The notes under the pieces: generated by a model | The model's database searches: none | Seen by the model: the letters and a program-made list of their open reading frames with translations, nothing else | What the model was told of the DNA's origin: nothing | Shown here: positions 48,934 through 61,394 of the stretch, one piece after another | How the letters are laid out: the number at the start of each line of letters is the position of its first letter | Position numbering within the stretch: position 1 is the stretch's first letter | Source: Rhynchonema sp. JSB1_4 | Taxonomy: Eukaryota; Nematoda; Chromadorea; Monhysterida; Xyalidae | Assembly: GCA_030248065.1 (NCBI GenBank) | Contig: JASAMV010005820.1 | Coordinates: 1-64,000 of the forward strand | DNA: 64,000 nt | Reading direction: 5' to 3' | Position numbers and translations under genes: made by a program

Positions 48934-49171
48934 AGGTGGAGTTATACTTGTCCTCATGTGGACATTTTGTCCTCATGGACAAAACTTTGTTCTGGCCGTA
49001 GTTTGTCAATTGTTGAAATTTCAGCATATTGACCAGCATATTAGCTGTTCCCATAAACCTGCTGAACAACTGTTATGATTTTTGCAGCTATTGCTGCTAC
49101 CAATTGCATAATACATATAATCAATACAAAGTTTTGTCCAATGTCCACATGAGGACAAGAAAACTCCACCT
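48934..49171. mobile_element. MITE with TTA target duplication and AGGTGGAGTT ends
   Basis: The tips AGGTGGAGTT and AACTCCACCT are flanked by TTA on each side (48931-48933 and 49172-49174). Inner arms pair through GTCCTCATGTGGACATT and its complement. It belongs to the same insertion class as 38200-39526. Confidence 0.8.
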
Positions 49172-49223
49172 TTAGTTAAACTACCGGTGAAACATCAACC
49201 TGCAACCAACAGTGCACAACACG

Positions 49224-49516
49224 TATAGGCAGTCCATCGGCTCATGGCACTTTTTATACACACAACGCAGCACGCAGCAGCAGCACACGCCATTTTCTAA
49301 ACAAAATGCAAACTTTGAGCGAGTGTCATACTTTGATGGCCACTTTTTAATTTACTTCGTTTTCATCAGCTGCTTGACATAACACTTTTCTGCATTACTG
49401 CAAAATTTGGGGATGTTTCAAAGGATAACTGCAGAAAACACATGCATTCATTGATGACAGTAATGTAGCGTGCAGCCTGTGTGTGTGGAGTGCCATGAGC
49501 TGGCGGATTGCCTATA
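49224..49516. mobile_element. MITE with TATAGGCAGTCC ends
   Basis: The left end TATAGGCAGTCCATCGGCTC then ATGGCACT is mirrored near 49488-49516 (AGTGCCATGAGCTGGCGGAT then TGCCTATA). The GCTCATGGCACT core is shared with the pair at 56147 and 58157. Confidence 0.68.
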
Positions 49517-51644
49517 CGGCACCTAGTGACAAGCATTCAAGCTGATGTTCCAACGTGGCCATATAAACTGAGAAGAGCTCGTGCGTGCGAATGTGTGTGA
49601 ACTTCTCAACTATGGAAAGGGATTAAATGCCATACTGGACATCACAACGTTAGAACACACAGTGAATACGGGCAAGTATCTCATGGGACACCACTGTGAT
49701 GAACTCCATTATGGTCCTGTAGCATGAGTGAAAATGGACAGGGCGTGTTTAATTATTTGTTCAGAAAGCACGCGCCAATAACAATGGGAATAAGCAGGGC
49801 CAATGATGTGACCGCCAGTGACGTGCGTACAACTCCATTGTTTTGACACGCCCCCACACTTCCCAGCCAACACAACAAATGAATGTGTGTTTTTTCATTT
49901 TAGGTTTTGGCCGACGGTTGGCACTAAATCAGCGTTTATTATCAAAATCGATGTCCGTTATGAGAACTGACTGGGCCACCATCGGTGAAGCTTCTCGAGG
50001 GAGCTTCTTGCTTACCGCTCAGAAAAATAACTTATGAAACGTAGTTACAGAACAATGCTGAACTGACGTAAAGGCGAAACTCGATTGAGCTTTATACGTA
50101 TGTGTTGGGCGAAAACAAGGTAAGAAGCAGTTTCTTCACCTGTTGATAGCCGACGTAGTGCTCATGCGCAGACACATGCGGTACAGGCAACCCCTTTTAT
50201 AGTGACCCTCTGTCTGGCCAATCACCTGTGAATGTTCTGAAGACAGGAACGTCGGATCTAGAGCATGTCACAGTATAGGGGATGTACTGTATTGTATATA
50301 CTGTATAATCGGAATTGATGCAGCCGATGAAAATAGCACAAACACCGTTTTTGATTGGTTTGCTCCTCCGCTTCTATCGCTCGAGACAACGTCGGACGTA
50401 ACCGCTGCAGGTATTGCCCACGCTTTATCTCAGGTTAATCGGAAAATCAGAAAATAATGTGTCAATGACATACATAGCTTGCTACAGCTTCAAAGGTCAT
50501 TAAGCCAGCAACGTGAGTGTTTTACATTAGGCCTAATCACAGCAAAACCTTGCATGAATAATCGTTTCGTTACTACATCTTCCACAGCCCATGAATGAAT
50601 ATGACTCAAATTTGCAATTGCAATTCACAAATACGCAATTAAACTGTGCACACGAGCAATTTTCTCCCAAGTTTTTCAATCAGCTCACATAACAAGTGGC
50701 TGCACGACCCTTGGATATTGGATTTCTTTACTTGCGGATTCGACTCGACACGACAGGCTAGTAAATAAGGACGCAAGCTAGTCTGCTGGCTTTACATGCA
50801 AGTGTATTGGTAATGTGAGCGTTGTCGGCTGACAAGCCACCAGGTCGGCACAAATACTTTTTATGTACGTCACTGCGTACGACGCTCTTGCTCGTTTGGG
50901 TCAAACGAACTAATCACGACCAAATTGTTGTAACCAAGAACAAGAGCAGTTTTGGTGATAATGAAGCAAACGAGCAAAACAGGTGGTTATATTTATAAAC
51001 ACAATGTACTGATTGGTTTGCTTGAGCGTGGTGGCAGCAATTGTGGGGAACAAAGAGATGTGTCATTAACATGTGCACATCTGACATACACCGACAAAGA
51101 AGTGCGTCACATAACCAAGATGATAACGCTGTCTGCAGATGCGCATACTTCCGTGTGCGCCGTCGAGTTTTGTGAAAATCACGATCTGCCAAGAGATGCT
51201 CGTTAAACGAAGGATACCACAAAGTGCACAAGTTTTTTCGAAATCAGACTTATTCACAAGCAGGGCAAAATCCGATGTACCTATTCTATTAACAAGAAAC
51301 CAACCACGGAGTGGAGTGCCACTGCTTTAATTACTATGGGTTTAGATCTGTTGTTTACACTTGACCAAACGCATGGTAACAATGCGTGCGATTGACGGAA
51401 TTCAGAGACACACACACATGCGTCAGCACGCCAGCCTGTTTATCCAATGGGGTTGACGTCATCGCCGGTGGCAAAATTCGATATCATTTGGGCCCCCTTG
51501 TCAAATAAATAAGATTGCAGCTGATTGGTTGTGCCACTGCACTGGTTATTCGACAAACACGAGATCTACATAGTTCGTTCGTTGATTTGATCTTTACTGT
51601 AGGTACATGTATATGTAGGGTGGTCCAAAAGTCACTCCCCTAGG
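49517..51644. other. Gene-poor stretch, nothing recognised
   Basis: About 2.1 kb. Short open frames at 50.9-51.3 kb occur on both strands without splice support or family similarity. Confidence 0.45.
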
Positions 51645-52447
51645 TTAAGGGTAATGTGAAGGAAAGCATGTAAATAAGTTTAAGTTTTACTGAAAATTAG
51701 GTATAGTTTTTGGATACGGGCAATCCGAATATGGGCTTAATTTTTTTTGGTCCGGGCTATTTATGTCCATAAAATAGGGCCCGGCCTAATTTTGGTCCAA
51801 GAATCAAAAGTGCTTGGGTGAGGATAAAAATGTGGCACCACTGCGTTTTGGATAAGAAGAATCCGAAATGTTTGGAACGCAAGAAATAGGGTTCCGCCAA
51901 ACAGATCAGACCAAAGAGTTAACCGAGTTTATACTATCAACACCGAAGACCGCGATATAGTTAAACTCAAGCACGTTTCAGTCTTGGACGCAAACTCGAT
52001 TCCCAAACACTATTTCTTGGGTTCGGATTTCACATGCCCAAAACACCGTTGTGCCACATTTTCAGCCATATCGAAGCTCTTTTGATTCTTGGAACCAAAT
52101 AAGGCCGTGCCGGGTCCATATTCGGACTTCCCCATGTCTAGAAGCTCCCATATAACTAATTTTCAGTTAAATTGAAGCACTTTTGATTCTGGGACTCAAA
52201 TTGGAACGACCCTATTTTTATGGAATCAAATTGGCCGCAACCAAAAAATAATATCCATATTCGGACTCCTCGTGTCCAAAAACCCCGGCCCCACCAGCCA
52301 CTTCCCACCCCCTCCACCAAAAAACAAAACCAAAAAAAAAAAAAAAACAAACACCCAACAGAAAAACACAACACAAAAAAAATACCTAATTTTTAGTTAA
52401 ACTGAAGCTTATTTACATACATGCCTTTTCTTCACATTATTCTTAAA
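51645..52447. mobile_element. Foldback element with about 60-bp arms
   Basis: The left arm 51645-51706 (TTAAGGGTAATGTGAAGGAA...) pairs with 52381-52447 (...TTCTTCACATTATTCTTAA) with scattered mismatches. Internal blocks such as TTTTGATTCTTGGA also occur in both orientations. The right part, 52300-52380, is an A/C-rich low-complexity run. Confidence 0.6.
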
Positions 52448-54064
52448 GCCCGACCGCCCACAAAAACCCCATAGGGAAGGGACATTTGGCCCACCATTCA
52501 CGTCCCCCCCCTGCCTCACTATAGAATTTCGCTTTCCGTACCTCATATCGAATTGCAACTAATTGCACACGCGAGGCTTCAAAATGCTCCAAGGCCTGCC
52601 CAACAAGCTGCAAAAATTCGAAAAAAAAAGAAAAAAAAAAAAAACAAAATTCATAGTTAGCGGTGTTGCACGTTTCATGCGAAACATTCATTCGCCTGAC
52701 ACCTTTTGATAGCCAGGGACAATGACGGTATAAACCCCCACCCCCCAAAATAGCGAGAAAAGCCCGCACACTCCCCAACCCAAGCAGAAAAAAAAAAAAC
52801 AATATTCAAATGCGTGCAAAGTTTGAAGGCGGTTTGAAATGCGAAAGGCCCCCCTTTAACATATGGAAGAACTTTTGCACCACCATGCACCTCATATCGA
52901 CCTTCATCAAACATGATAGCCAGGGAAGGGACAAACAAAAAGAAAGAGCTGAAAGGCTAGCAACACCGTTCAGCGTTCAGTGAGCTTTACCGGCACTACC
53001 GTATTTCCTCTAATACAAGCCATGGACTTCTATTTTTTCAGCCACTCTCTGACCCGGGGCTTCTATTAGAGGGGGCTTCTATTTTCTCAGCGACGTACTC
53101 TCCCGAGTGAGCTCCGTATACATACCTCGTTTTAAAAAGGCTCAATATGAAAGCAAATATCGAGTATACGAGAAGCGAAACAGTGAGATAACCGTTTTCA
53201 CAGCACAAAACTCATTTGGTACACAATCAGAGCACAAAAGTGCTTACCAATGCACATCACTGATTATCAGTATTGGTACACAGCATTTGGGAGAGTCTAC
53301 TGGAAAAGGAATTTCATTTTTTTTTCGACGAGCCAGACCCGGGGGCTTCTATTTGAGAGGCCCCTTCCACCATACTATCATTACGTACATACCTAATTAC
53401 ACGTTTTCCAAATACTCGGTGTATACATATCACCGTAACAAATGTTGCTAATTTTGTCTAGTTTGCATCACAATTTCACTACACATTACGCATGAACACG
53501 CGATCAATGACAAATATACTTTAGCTATGTAACACAATTCCTAAGAATACCTATACCACATCCACAACTCCATATTCATCTCATTCAAATGAAACAATAT
53601 GTTCATTAACAGAGATTGTGTTGCGTGCGAAGCAAGAAGATCTTTTGAATAAAAAAACACCGCAACTATCGAACCAAAAGTGTAAGAGCATTGTGTCCTG
53701 GAATGCTGTCCTTCATGTCGACTGTTAAGTTATGGTACCCCAGAGCTTTTCAAAGTCAGCACCCCCACCCACGTCTTAAGGAGAGATTTGTTAGCTTTCA
53801 AATGTGTGTAGCAAACAATACACCACCGGATGCTCAAATACAGGAGTTTCCCTGCCATGCTGCGTGATGTAAGGGTCAGCATCAGTTTTGGTTACACGGT
53901 TTCCTGGTTTAGACAAAAATAAGTTACATATGTACTGTATGTATGTCATACAGCTCGTTCATACAGAACACAAAACATTCTATTTCTGCCATGTTATATA
54001 CTGTACGTAATCTGCCTGGCTGCATTTATAAATTCCAAGCAAGTGAGAATAAAGTTTGGTTGAA
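52448..54064. other. Gene-poor stretch with GGGCTTCTATT repeats
   Basis: Copies of GGGCTTCTATT (or close variants) occur near 53057, 53077 and 53342, the outer two about 285 bp apart. Poly-A and A/C-rich runs lie at 52620-52650 and 52780-52800. No exon was recognised. Confidence 0.45.
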
Positions 54065-54870
54065 GGAGGCGCGACATAATACATTTTTGGAGTGACACAC
54101 CAATATTACTGCAGAAATGACAAGAAGACGTCTGAAGTCACATCTTCTAAAAGACAATGAGGTCGAACTTCGAAGATTTCATTCAGAAATTCATCTTCGA
54201 ATGTCGATTGCAAAGAACAAAGTTCAATCTGCTGTAGTCGCTCCCGTTCCTTGAAAATCAGGCATCGAGCTCAAAAAATGAAACAAGACAATGTTCCAAA
54301 GATGAATTCCCACCCACAGCGACCATGCGCATGCGAATCAGCCATGCGCATGGTTCTAAAGAGCTACAGTATGTACAATTTTATAACACAGGGAATTTTT
54401 TGTTTGGACCGCACTGTGAGATAGACATCAAACACTGATTTCGACCAGCGTAAAAGTTCTTCCCCAGGTCTAGCGAACATCTTTCACGCATGTCGGAATT
54501 AGTGGTTTAAACCTATATCTCACAGTGTGGCTAGACAGAAATCTCCAGTGTTATAAAATTGTACCGGTTTAGAATCATGTGTTTAGCCCTAAATATTTTC
54601 TTGTATCATTTTTTTTATCTCGATGCTTGGTTTTCTGGGAGCCGAGTGACTACAGCAAATTGAATTTTGTTCCTTGCAGTCGACATTCGGAGGATTTCGA
54701 ATGAATTCGGAAGGAAGGAATTCGGAACAATTTCTGAATGAAATCTTCGAAGTTCGACTTCATTGCCTTTTCAAAACATGTGACTTCATACCTGTACATA
54801 TATGTCTGCTTGCCATTTCTGCAGTAATATTGGGATGCATCACTCCAATGACGTATAATGTCGCTCCCTC
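54065..54870. mobile_element. Long foldback element, arms over 150 bp
   Basis: The left arm contains CAATATTACTGCAGAAATG and AGGTCGAACTTCGAAGATTT. The right arm carries the complements at about 54822-54840 and 54741-54760. A smaller inner pair flanks 54380-54560 (ACTGTGAGATA / TATCTCACAGT). Confidence 0.65.
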
Positions 54871-55417
54871 TTTTAAATGTATCCAGTAGCCAGTGCCAGA
54901 CAACGCCGTTGTGCTTTGGTTTTATGCACATTTGATAAATCTTCACCTTTGTTAAACCTTCGTTCTCACTTTGTGTTAATTGTAATTTATATGCACTATG
55001 GAAATCTATGTTTTATCACAGTTTTCGGATGAGACTTACACAGCAGTACAGGAGTAGGCGGTACGGTAAATACCCTAGACATACTGCAAAGCTGTAAGGT
55101 TGATAAAATTCCTATAATTAGTTCCCGTGCGGGGGCTATCCTTTTGTTTGCTAATGCCCAGCCAGACTGTTTGCATTCGAAATTAAGGACCGCCCTCAGC
55201 TTGTGAGGTAATGTATGTACATACAGCTGCTATTAAATCTACTTCAGGCAATTGGAACGCTGCAAATGCTGTGTGGCCATTTCGTATTTAGACCAAGCCG
55301 TACAGCCTGCTAGAATTTCTCACCAGAATTGTTCCAGAATAGATTAGAGCTTGGGGTAACGGATTATTATAGCAAGTTCTCCACTTGTGCCTAGGATATT
55401 CCCATTCACACAGAACT

Positions 55418-55770
55418 CACACGGTCTGGCTGCTTAGCCCTGGCTTGTAGCTGGGATTGCGTAGATCGCGTGTGAGTTCTCGCTGGCTTTTCAACACGTC
55501 GTAAAAACATAAAATGCCAGGATCACCATGTTCGTGTTGGTTTGAAGCGTGTTCACTCAACTTTGCTTGTTTATGTATTTGCATAATTTCCTTGATTCTG
55601 TGCACTAAGTCTCACAACAGACCTCACAGCATATGAACAGCGAAAACAACAAATGGAAATGTCAGCAAATGGAGTGCTCACATCAGACGAAGATGAACCA
55701 ACACTGTCAACCACTCCCGCAACTGTTTTTGTTGGTTCATCTGCAATGAGGCCGCCAGCATCTGCTGTCT
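55418..55770. other. Coding-like segments of uncertain strand
   Basis: On the + strand, an acceptor-like CACAACAG at about 55619 is followed by LTAYEQRKQQMEMSANGVLT and SDEDEPTLSTTPATVFVG, which reads like an acidic exon. On the reverse strand, 55571-55790 is also open (DAGGLIADEPTKTVAG), as is 55417-55605. Only one strand can be right. No family was recognised and no partner exons were found. Confidence 0.3.
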
Positions 55771-56146
55771 TTATGTTTGTTTGCGAAACAAAGCATGGGA
55801 TGTTTTTCAACGTTTGAACAGTTGTGTTCATTGAATAATGAATGACGATTGAGGAAGTTGGCTGTTCCAGCTTCATCAGCACAGCATTCTATCCCTTTTT
55901 GTTTTCATGCGTGCGATTTATTGAAGCTACATAATTGTTTATCGTTCGGTATGTGTACATTTGGGATTACTCGTCTCGTCAGCAATACATGAGTGGAAGA
56001 TGCAATATTTTGGCAAACAACCACTCGTATCTATCTGATAAGCCCGCGGCGTAAACATTCCATCGGCAGCATGGTATCATAGTCAAAGCCGGTGTGATTT
56101 GCTGATACACAACGCGTGTTGTCAAGATCCCAGCCCGAGAATATTG

Positions 56147-56478
56147 TATAGTCCGTCCACCAGCTCATGGCACTTTGTAATGCTGCTGGCCAACTTGTTC
56201 CCTTCCTCCACGTTCTAATGAAAGAGAAATTGAGTGTGACCAATTTTGCAAAAAAAACTAAAAAAAGAACAAAATGTGTCGAAAAAGATTGAATTCGATC
56301 AAATTTAAAATTAAAATATATTAAAATCGATAAAACACGTCGATTTCATAAAAACCACAATCTAGGAGTAAAAATAATTATTTTCGGAAACTCAATTTCT
56401 CTTTCATTAGAACGTGGAGGAAGGGAACGAGTTGGCCAGCAGCATCACAAAGTGACATGAGCTGATGGACGGACTATA
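56147..56478. mobile_element. Palindromic MITE, TATAGTCCGTCC family, copy 1
   Basis: The left arm TATAGTCCGTCCACCAGCTC... and right arm ...GAGCTGATGGACGGACTATA pair over about 90 bp, including TTCCCTTCCTCCACGTTCTA and AATGAAAGAGAAATTGAGT. The centre is AT-rich. Confidence 0.82.
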
Positions 56479-56572
56479 CCTACAGTACGCTGTATGCGCT
56501 GACATCCAGCGTGCATTTGTGTCTAGTGTGAAGCATTCGGTTTCTGAGGCGTTTAGTGCGGCTGCTTAACTC

Positions 56573-56641
56573 GTTCCCGTAGCTCAGTTGGTAGGGCACC
56601 TGACCGGATAGGACCGCGGAGGTTCGAGCCTTCTCAGGAAC
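56573..56641 (+). tRNA. tRNA-like gene or tRNA pseudogene
   Basis: The sequence starts GTTCCCGTAGCTCAGTTGGT and ends CTCAGGAAC. The acceptor stem pairs 6 of 7 (GTTCCCG with CAGGAAC). The D arm (GCTC/GGGC) and T arm with TTCGAGC loop fold, and internal pol III boxes (TAGCTCAGTTGG and GGTTCGAGCC) are intact. The anticodon arm (CCTGACCGGATAGGACC) does not pair and the variable loop is only about 2 nt, so no anticodon can be read. It is probably a damaged tRNA or the head of a tRNA-derived repeat. Confidence 0.5.
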
Positions 56642-58156
56642 ATTGTTTGATGGTCGCAAGTTGACACCGGCGGATTCGGTTTTTTGTCATCTGCTTTTAA
56701 TCGTAATTTACCAAATTTTATCCCGCAAACATGCGAATCATATGCTGTAGGTCTACCTTACGGTACAGCCCAATCGCCATGATTGTCGGCGTACTTCACT
56801 GTTCACGGTATTCTTGTTTTTCTTTCCAAAATGGAGGTGAAGCCTTTTCGACATCATGCCAGCCAGATCCATGCTTCACGCTAAGTTCTTTTTGAGCTCG
56901 TTATGGCGATGTGCTATACACAGCACACTGTTGTTCGTTCTCAAAGCAAGTCATCCGAACGCAAGGCACTCACTCATTAAGGTCTTGAACCCTCACTTTT
57001 GTGCAAGTTCGCTTTGACATGGGTGGAATTTTGCACCCATGTTGGCAAATATCAATGCCTCCCTGTATTTGTGTCACTCCAACTCCAGCGCAGCTAAAAT
57101 TGCAAAATAACTTTCCGCTGCCTTTAGCAATCTATTTTTGTTATTTTCATTCGGTCTCATCTAAACGTGCAAATTCATGTAACTCTAGTTTTCATCTGAT
57201 GTGTACAATGTTATGCTATCGTGTCACATTTGTTATGCTACTGTACCTACGTATTGTAGTCCTAAGTTAAGGTGTAGATTAACTCACTCAATCAGAACGT
57301 GCCTGTTTCAGCTCAGTCTAGACGATCTATCATCCGTGTGCGATACATGGCTCGCAGTTATCTTATCTATCGTTATTGTCTGCCACGTTCGAGTAAACAT
57401 TTATTGTCAAAATTCTGTTTGATCTGCTGCGCATGCTCTTGTGTCCGCAACGCCAAAAAAGCGGTTTAGCCAGGTCTTGATCCGCAAAACGCGCGTGTGT
57501 TCCCAATTCAAAGCTGATTAGCTTTTCCCCGCTTTTTCACGATTAAAGCTGGTTCTATGTTTTTGCGTATTAGCACTGGACCGAATGTTCAGAAGTTTGT
57601 TATTTTCTCGGAAAAAAATGATCAGAGCATAAAACATGCATGTACGTATGTAGATAGGACCGTCGATCGAATACCCTGTAACCAGGCGTGAACGTACTAA
57701 AATTAAACGACGTCACAGCCGTCATTTGTCGTGTTATAAACATGGTATCTCACGACGGTAGTGCTAAGCGACATAATGTATGCATCATTCCTATAGTGCC
57801 CAAATTCAAAAATGAAAACTCACGCCATTTTTACGAGACGCAACCTGAGAAGCCCAAATTTGCAAACAACTTGCACGGCGTGGATTTCCAGGTCCATGCA
57901 AAATTTCATCCCGCTGCGTGCCCGCACGCCCGATTGCAGGCAAGATGTCTAGTTCTCATTTTTGAAAAAAACGTTCTTCTCTTTTTTTTCTGATAAATAC
58001 ATACCTGGTCAGAGCCCAGACGTTCACTGACACTAGAAATATTAATATCGCATATGAGGGTCTCGTACACGAGAAACACGATGGTGATATCGCCGAATTC
58101 TTAACTTCTCGTTTCCGGTTCTTGACCACGACTTGACCTTTGTTGTGCAGAAGCTG
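56642..58156. other. Gene-poor stretch, possible isolated exon near 57.3 kb
   Basis: After an acceptor-like TGTTTCAG at about 57311 there is an open frame LSLDDLSSVCDTWLAVILSI then VIVCHVR, containing a hydrophobic helix. It has no partner exons. The frame at 57688-57993 is open but also unsupported. Confidence 0.3.
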
Positions 58157-58488
58157 TATAATCCGTCCACCAGCTCATGGCACTTTGTGTTGCTGCTGGC
58201 TGGTTTGTTCCCTTCCTCCACATTCTAATGAAAGAGAAATTGAGTTTCAGAAAAAAATTATTTTTGCTCCTAAATTGCTTTTTTTATGAAATCGACGTGT
58301 TTTATAGATTTTAATTTAATTTAATTTTAAATTTGATCGAATTCAATCGTTTTCGACACGTATTATTATTTTTTCAGTTTTTTTTGCAAAATCGCTCACA
58401 CGCAATTTCTCTTTCATTAGAACGTGGAGGAAGGGAACAAGCCAGCCAGCAGCAACACAAAGTGCCATGAGCTGGTGGACGGACTATA
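58157..58488. mobile_element. Palindromic MITE, TATAGTCCGTCC family, copy 2
   Basis: It has the same terminal and subterminal sequence and nearly the same length as 56147-56478, 1.7 kb away and in the same or inverted orientation (the element is symmetric). The left tip reads TATAATCCGTCC. Confidence 0.82.
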
Positions 58489-59084
58489 CTTCTAAAGCCA
58501 AAATTACGGCGGTTTTCGTAGTAGCTTGCTTCAAAAATATTTTCTCCAAGTGCATCACCCATTATCCAACTCAAAAAAAGAACAATAATTGATGCTCAAA
58601 CACACACAATAATGTATTTACGCACGCTACGTTGCCTGATTTATAAAGCGCCCGATGTGTTACCCACAGCACACTGCCAGGGCACACACACACACAAGCA
58701 GCAGCGCATTTTCAGTATGCTGAATGACGACTGCTCTTCGACTACAATGTGAAGTTCGAGACCCGAACTGTTTTAGTATTGAACTGTTATGCAGTTTCAT
58801 CAGGTTCCATATCCTTGTTTTATGCCCTTGTCATACTTCTGTCTTGTGTTTTAAGGTCTGCTTCTTATAATCCAGAGTCGAATTCTCAAAATGTGCCGAT
58901 AAGATGGGAAGGCTTGTTTGGCTTGCCTTGTAAAATCAGGGCGCCCAACGCTGAAAAAAACCCTGTTTTTGATAGGTTTCTTTTCTCTTCCTCTGAACGT
59001 CCGTGCTTTCAAACAGTAGCTGCTCCAGCCCTGATTTGAAGACGCCCAAAAACGCTTCAATTTGGCACTGAGAACGACCAACCC

Positions 59085-59585
59085 CGCAACCACAACATTA
59101 ACAAGCGCAGACACACAGCGCGCAGAGCATATCAATATATCTATCTCCTGCATATAGACATCCGCTCCACCAACAAACAGAGGAAACCACGCAACAACGA
59201 AAAAAAAAGAAAACAGAAAAAACCAAAAAACCAACCAGAAAGAGCCACAACGAGACCCACGACACGAAACACACAACAACCAAGCGCCAACCAAAACACA
59301 AACCGCAGACCGCAAACCACAGCCACACCCCACAACACAAACGCACGAAAACAACCCACCGCAACCCGCACCGCAGAACACAGCAAGCCCCCAACCCCAC
59401 CACCAAACCCCAAAAAGGAAAAGAAAAAAAAAAAAACAAAAAACACCCAGAAAAAAAACAAAAAAAACCCCCAACCCAACACAACGCCAGAACAAAAAAA
59501 AAAGAAAAAAACAAAAAAAACACCAAACCACAACCCAACAACACACCAAACAACAACAAAACACAAACAACCAAAAAGTGAACCA
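59085..59585. repeat. Strongly T-depleted A/C-rich tract
   Basis: For about 450 bp, mainly 59160-59580, the + strand is almost free of T and dominated by A and C, with A-runs up to about 10. This produces long, biased open frames (up to 239 aa, Phe/Cys/Val/Trp-rich) on the reverse strand, which are not credible proteins. Confidence 0.75.
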
Positions 59586-60884
59586 ACCAATAGCATTTTA
59601 CCTTGCACCATCATATGCGTCTTGACGAGCGGATTCGATTGATATATGGTTTCAATGGCTTGCGACGTACTGTTTTCTCACAAGCTTCTAAAGTTTCGAA
59701 TGCGTGTAAATTATGACGTTCATCTTGTAGGAGGGTAGTTTGACCTCAGTGCACAATTTACAGTTCACATGATCCTTCGCAATCGCTGCAACCTTCAGCT
59801 TCATATTTGCATGGTGTGAGTGCGTACCCATTAGACAAAAGTGCAACCCAAGTTTGAGTTTCCCAACCCATGCTAACGGCACACAATCAGCACGAAATTG
59901 CTCGTTCCCTCTTAACTATGGGACGCTGAGACATGAGGTATTGTCGCAGAATGAGGTACAGGGACATGAGGTATTGTCGCAGAATCAGGTACTGCGCAAC
60001 ATGAGGTATCGCTCGGGATGAGGTATCGTCTCACAATCGTATTGCTTACTCACCGTTGCCATGAAGCTGACGAAAGACAACAGACACTGACTGACCACCA
60101 CCACCACCACTGTCGCGTTGCTCATCCTAACATTTGAGGACGACAAGTAAAATGAACACACTGACGTGGAACTGATATTATAGTGGATCAGCTTGCACGT
60201 CACCTCAAGCGGCAGCATGTTGTAACGGTCTACATGTACATACGTGTGTGCTGTGTGTACCCTACAGCATACAGAATAGATGCTGCTAAAAATATGCATC
60301 ATGCGTGCACTGCCGCTCACATGTATCGGGCAGTTGTTGCCGTGGAACAATGAATCAACGTATTCAATGACATGCCCACCTTACTTTGACTCGTCCCCAC
60401 ATAACTGTATGTAGCGTACGCTGCACCACGACAACTGCCTGCACCGAAAAACTTGCCAAAAACTTTGCTGTGCGTGGTGTGTTAGCTGCCTACCAAGCCC
60501 TCGGCGCTTCGTGTAAAAGCAGGCTTGGAAACACTGTATGCAGTTTTCAAAAACTTTGCTGGGAACTGCACAAAGTCGTTAGATCTAGACGCATGGTATA
60601 ATTATCATTTAGTTGGTTTCGTGTTGTCCCACACGGTATTGGGTGTTTCACTGCTTTGCAATTTTCTGACGCTTAGTTTGTCCACGTTCTCACCTTGCAA
60701 TCTAAAAACGTCAAAATGACCGTTTAGATCGCAACACACTAAAGTGTGCTTCAGAATTATAAATCACTAGAAAACATAGACGGCCTCTTAGTGGTTGATT
60801 ACCGGTGTTTTGACATATTTGTTTACCACTTCAATTCCTATTATGCTCATCACTGATTTGCTTCTGGACGTTGACGTATGTATT
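59586..60884. other. Gene-poor stretch, short GAGGTATTGTCGCAGAAT repeats
   Basis: At 59930-60030 the unit ATGAGGTATTGTCGCAGAAT is repeated about four times in diverged form. No exon was recognised elsewhere. Confidence 0.45.
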
Positions 60885-61394
60885 CAGGGTTGGGCAAAAA
60901 AAACGACGGCGTTTTTTCTTAAAAAAACGACGTTTTTTTTCGAAAAAAAACGCCTGGGTCGTTTTTCGTTATTTTTAAATCCTGAATTTCCTTGATTTTC
61001 CCTGATTTTTCAGGGAAAGTACCCTGATTATCAAGGAAAATTAATTTTTTGTCCTATTTTTTTCAAAAAATTTTCGACCAATTTTTACTTTGTCGAGATA
61101 CGTCGATATACGGAGTTTGACTTTCAGTGATGACCCCGGCCAAAGTTGGTCCCATGATGCGGGTCTGATTTGGGATCTTAACAACTCGCTAGAAAAGGGT
61201 TGAAACCCGTTTATTTTGCCTCAGAACACATAGAATTACTTCATTTAACCACGTTTTCTTCCAAACATGAGCGTTTTCCAGTTTTTTGGGGGGCATATTT
61301 TGGTCATCTGGGCGTTTTAAAAAAACGTTTTTTTTTTAAAAACGTTTTTTTAAAAACGATTTTTTGAAGAAAAACGTTTTTTTGCCCAACCCTG
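60885..61394. mobile_element. hAT-like MITE, second copy of the CAGGGTTGGGC type
   Basis: The ends CAGGGTTGGGCAAAAAA and TTTTTTGCCCAACCCTG are flanked by TATGTATT and TATGTGTT, an 8-bp duplication with one mismatch. Subterminal AACG/CGTT and A/T runs pair. It belongs to the same family as 33869-34528. Confidence 0.82.

Noticed and set aside
58851..59614. Reverse frames of 239, 162 and 157 aa
   Set aside because: They are produced by the T-depleted tract. The composition (Phe, Cys, Trp, Val, Gly) is not that of a protein.
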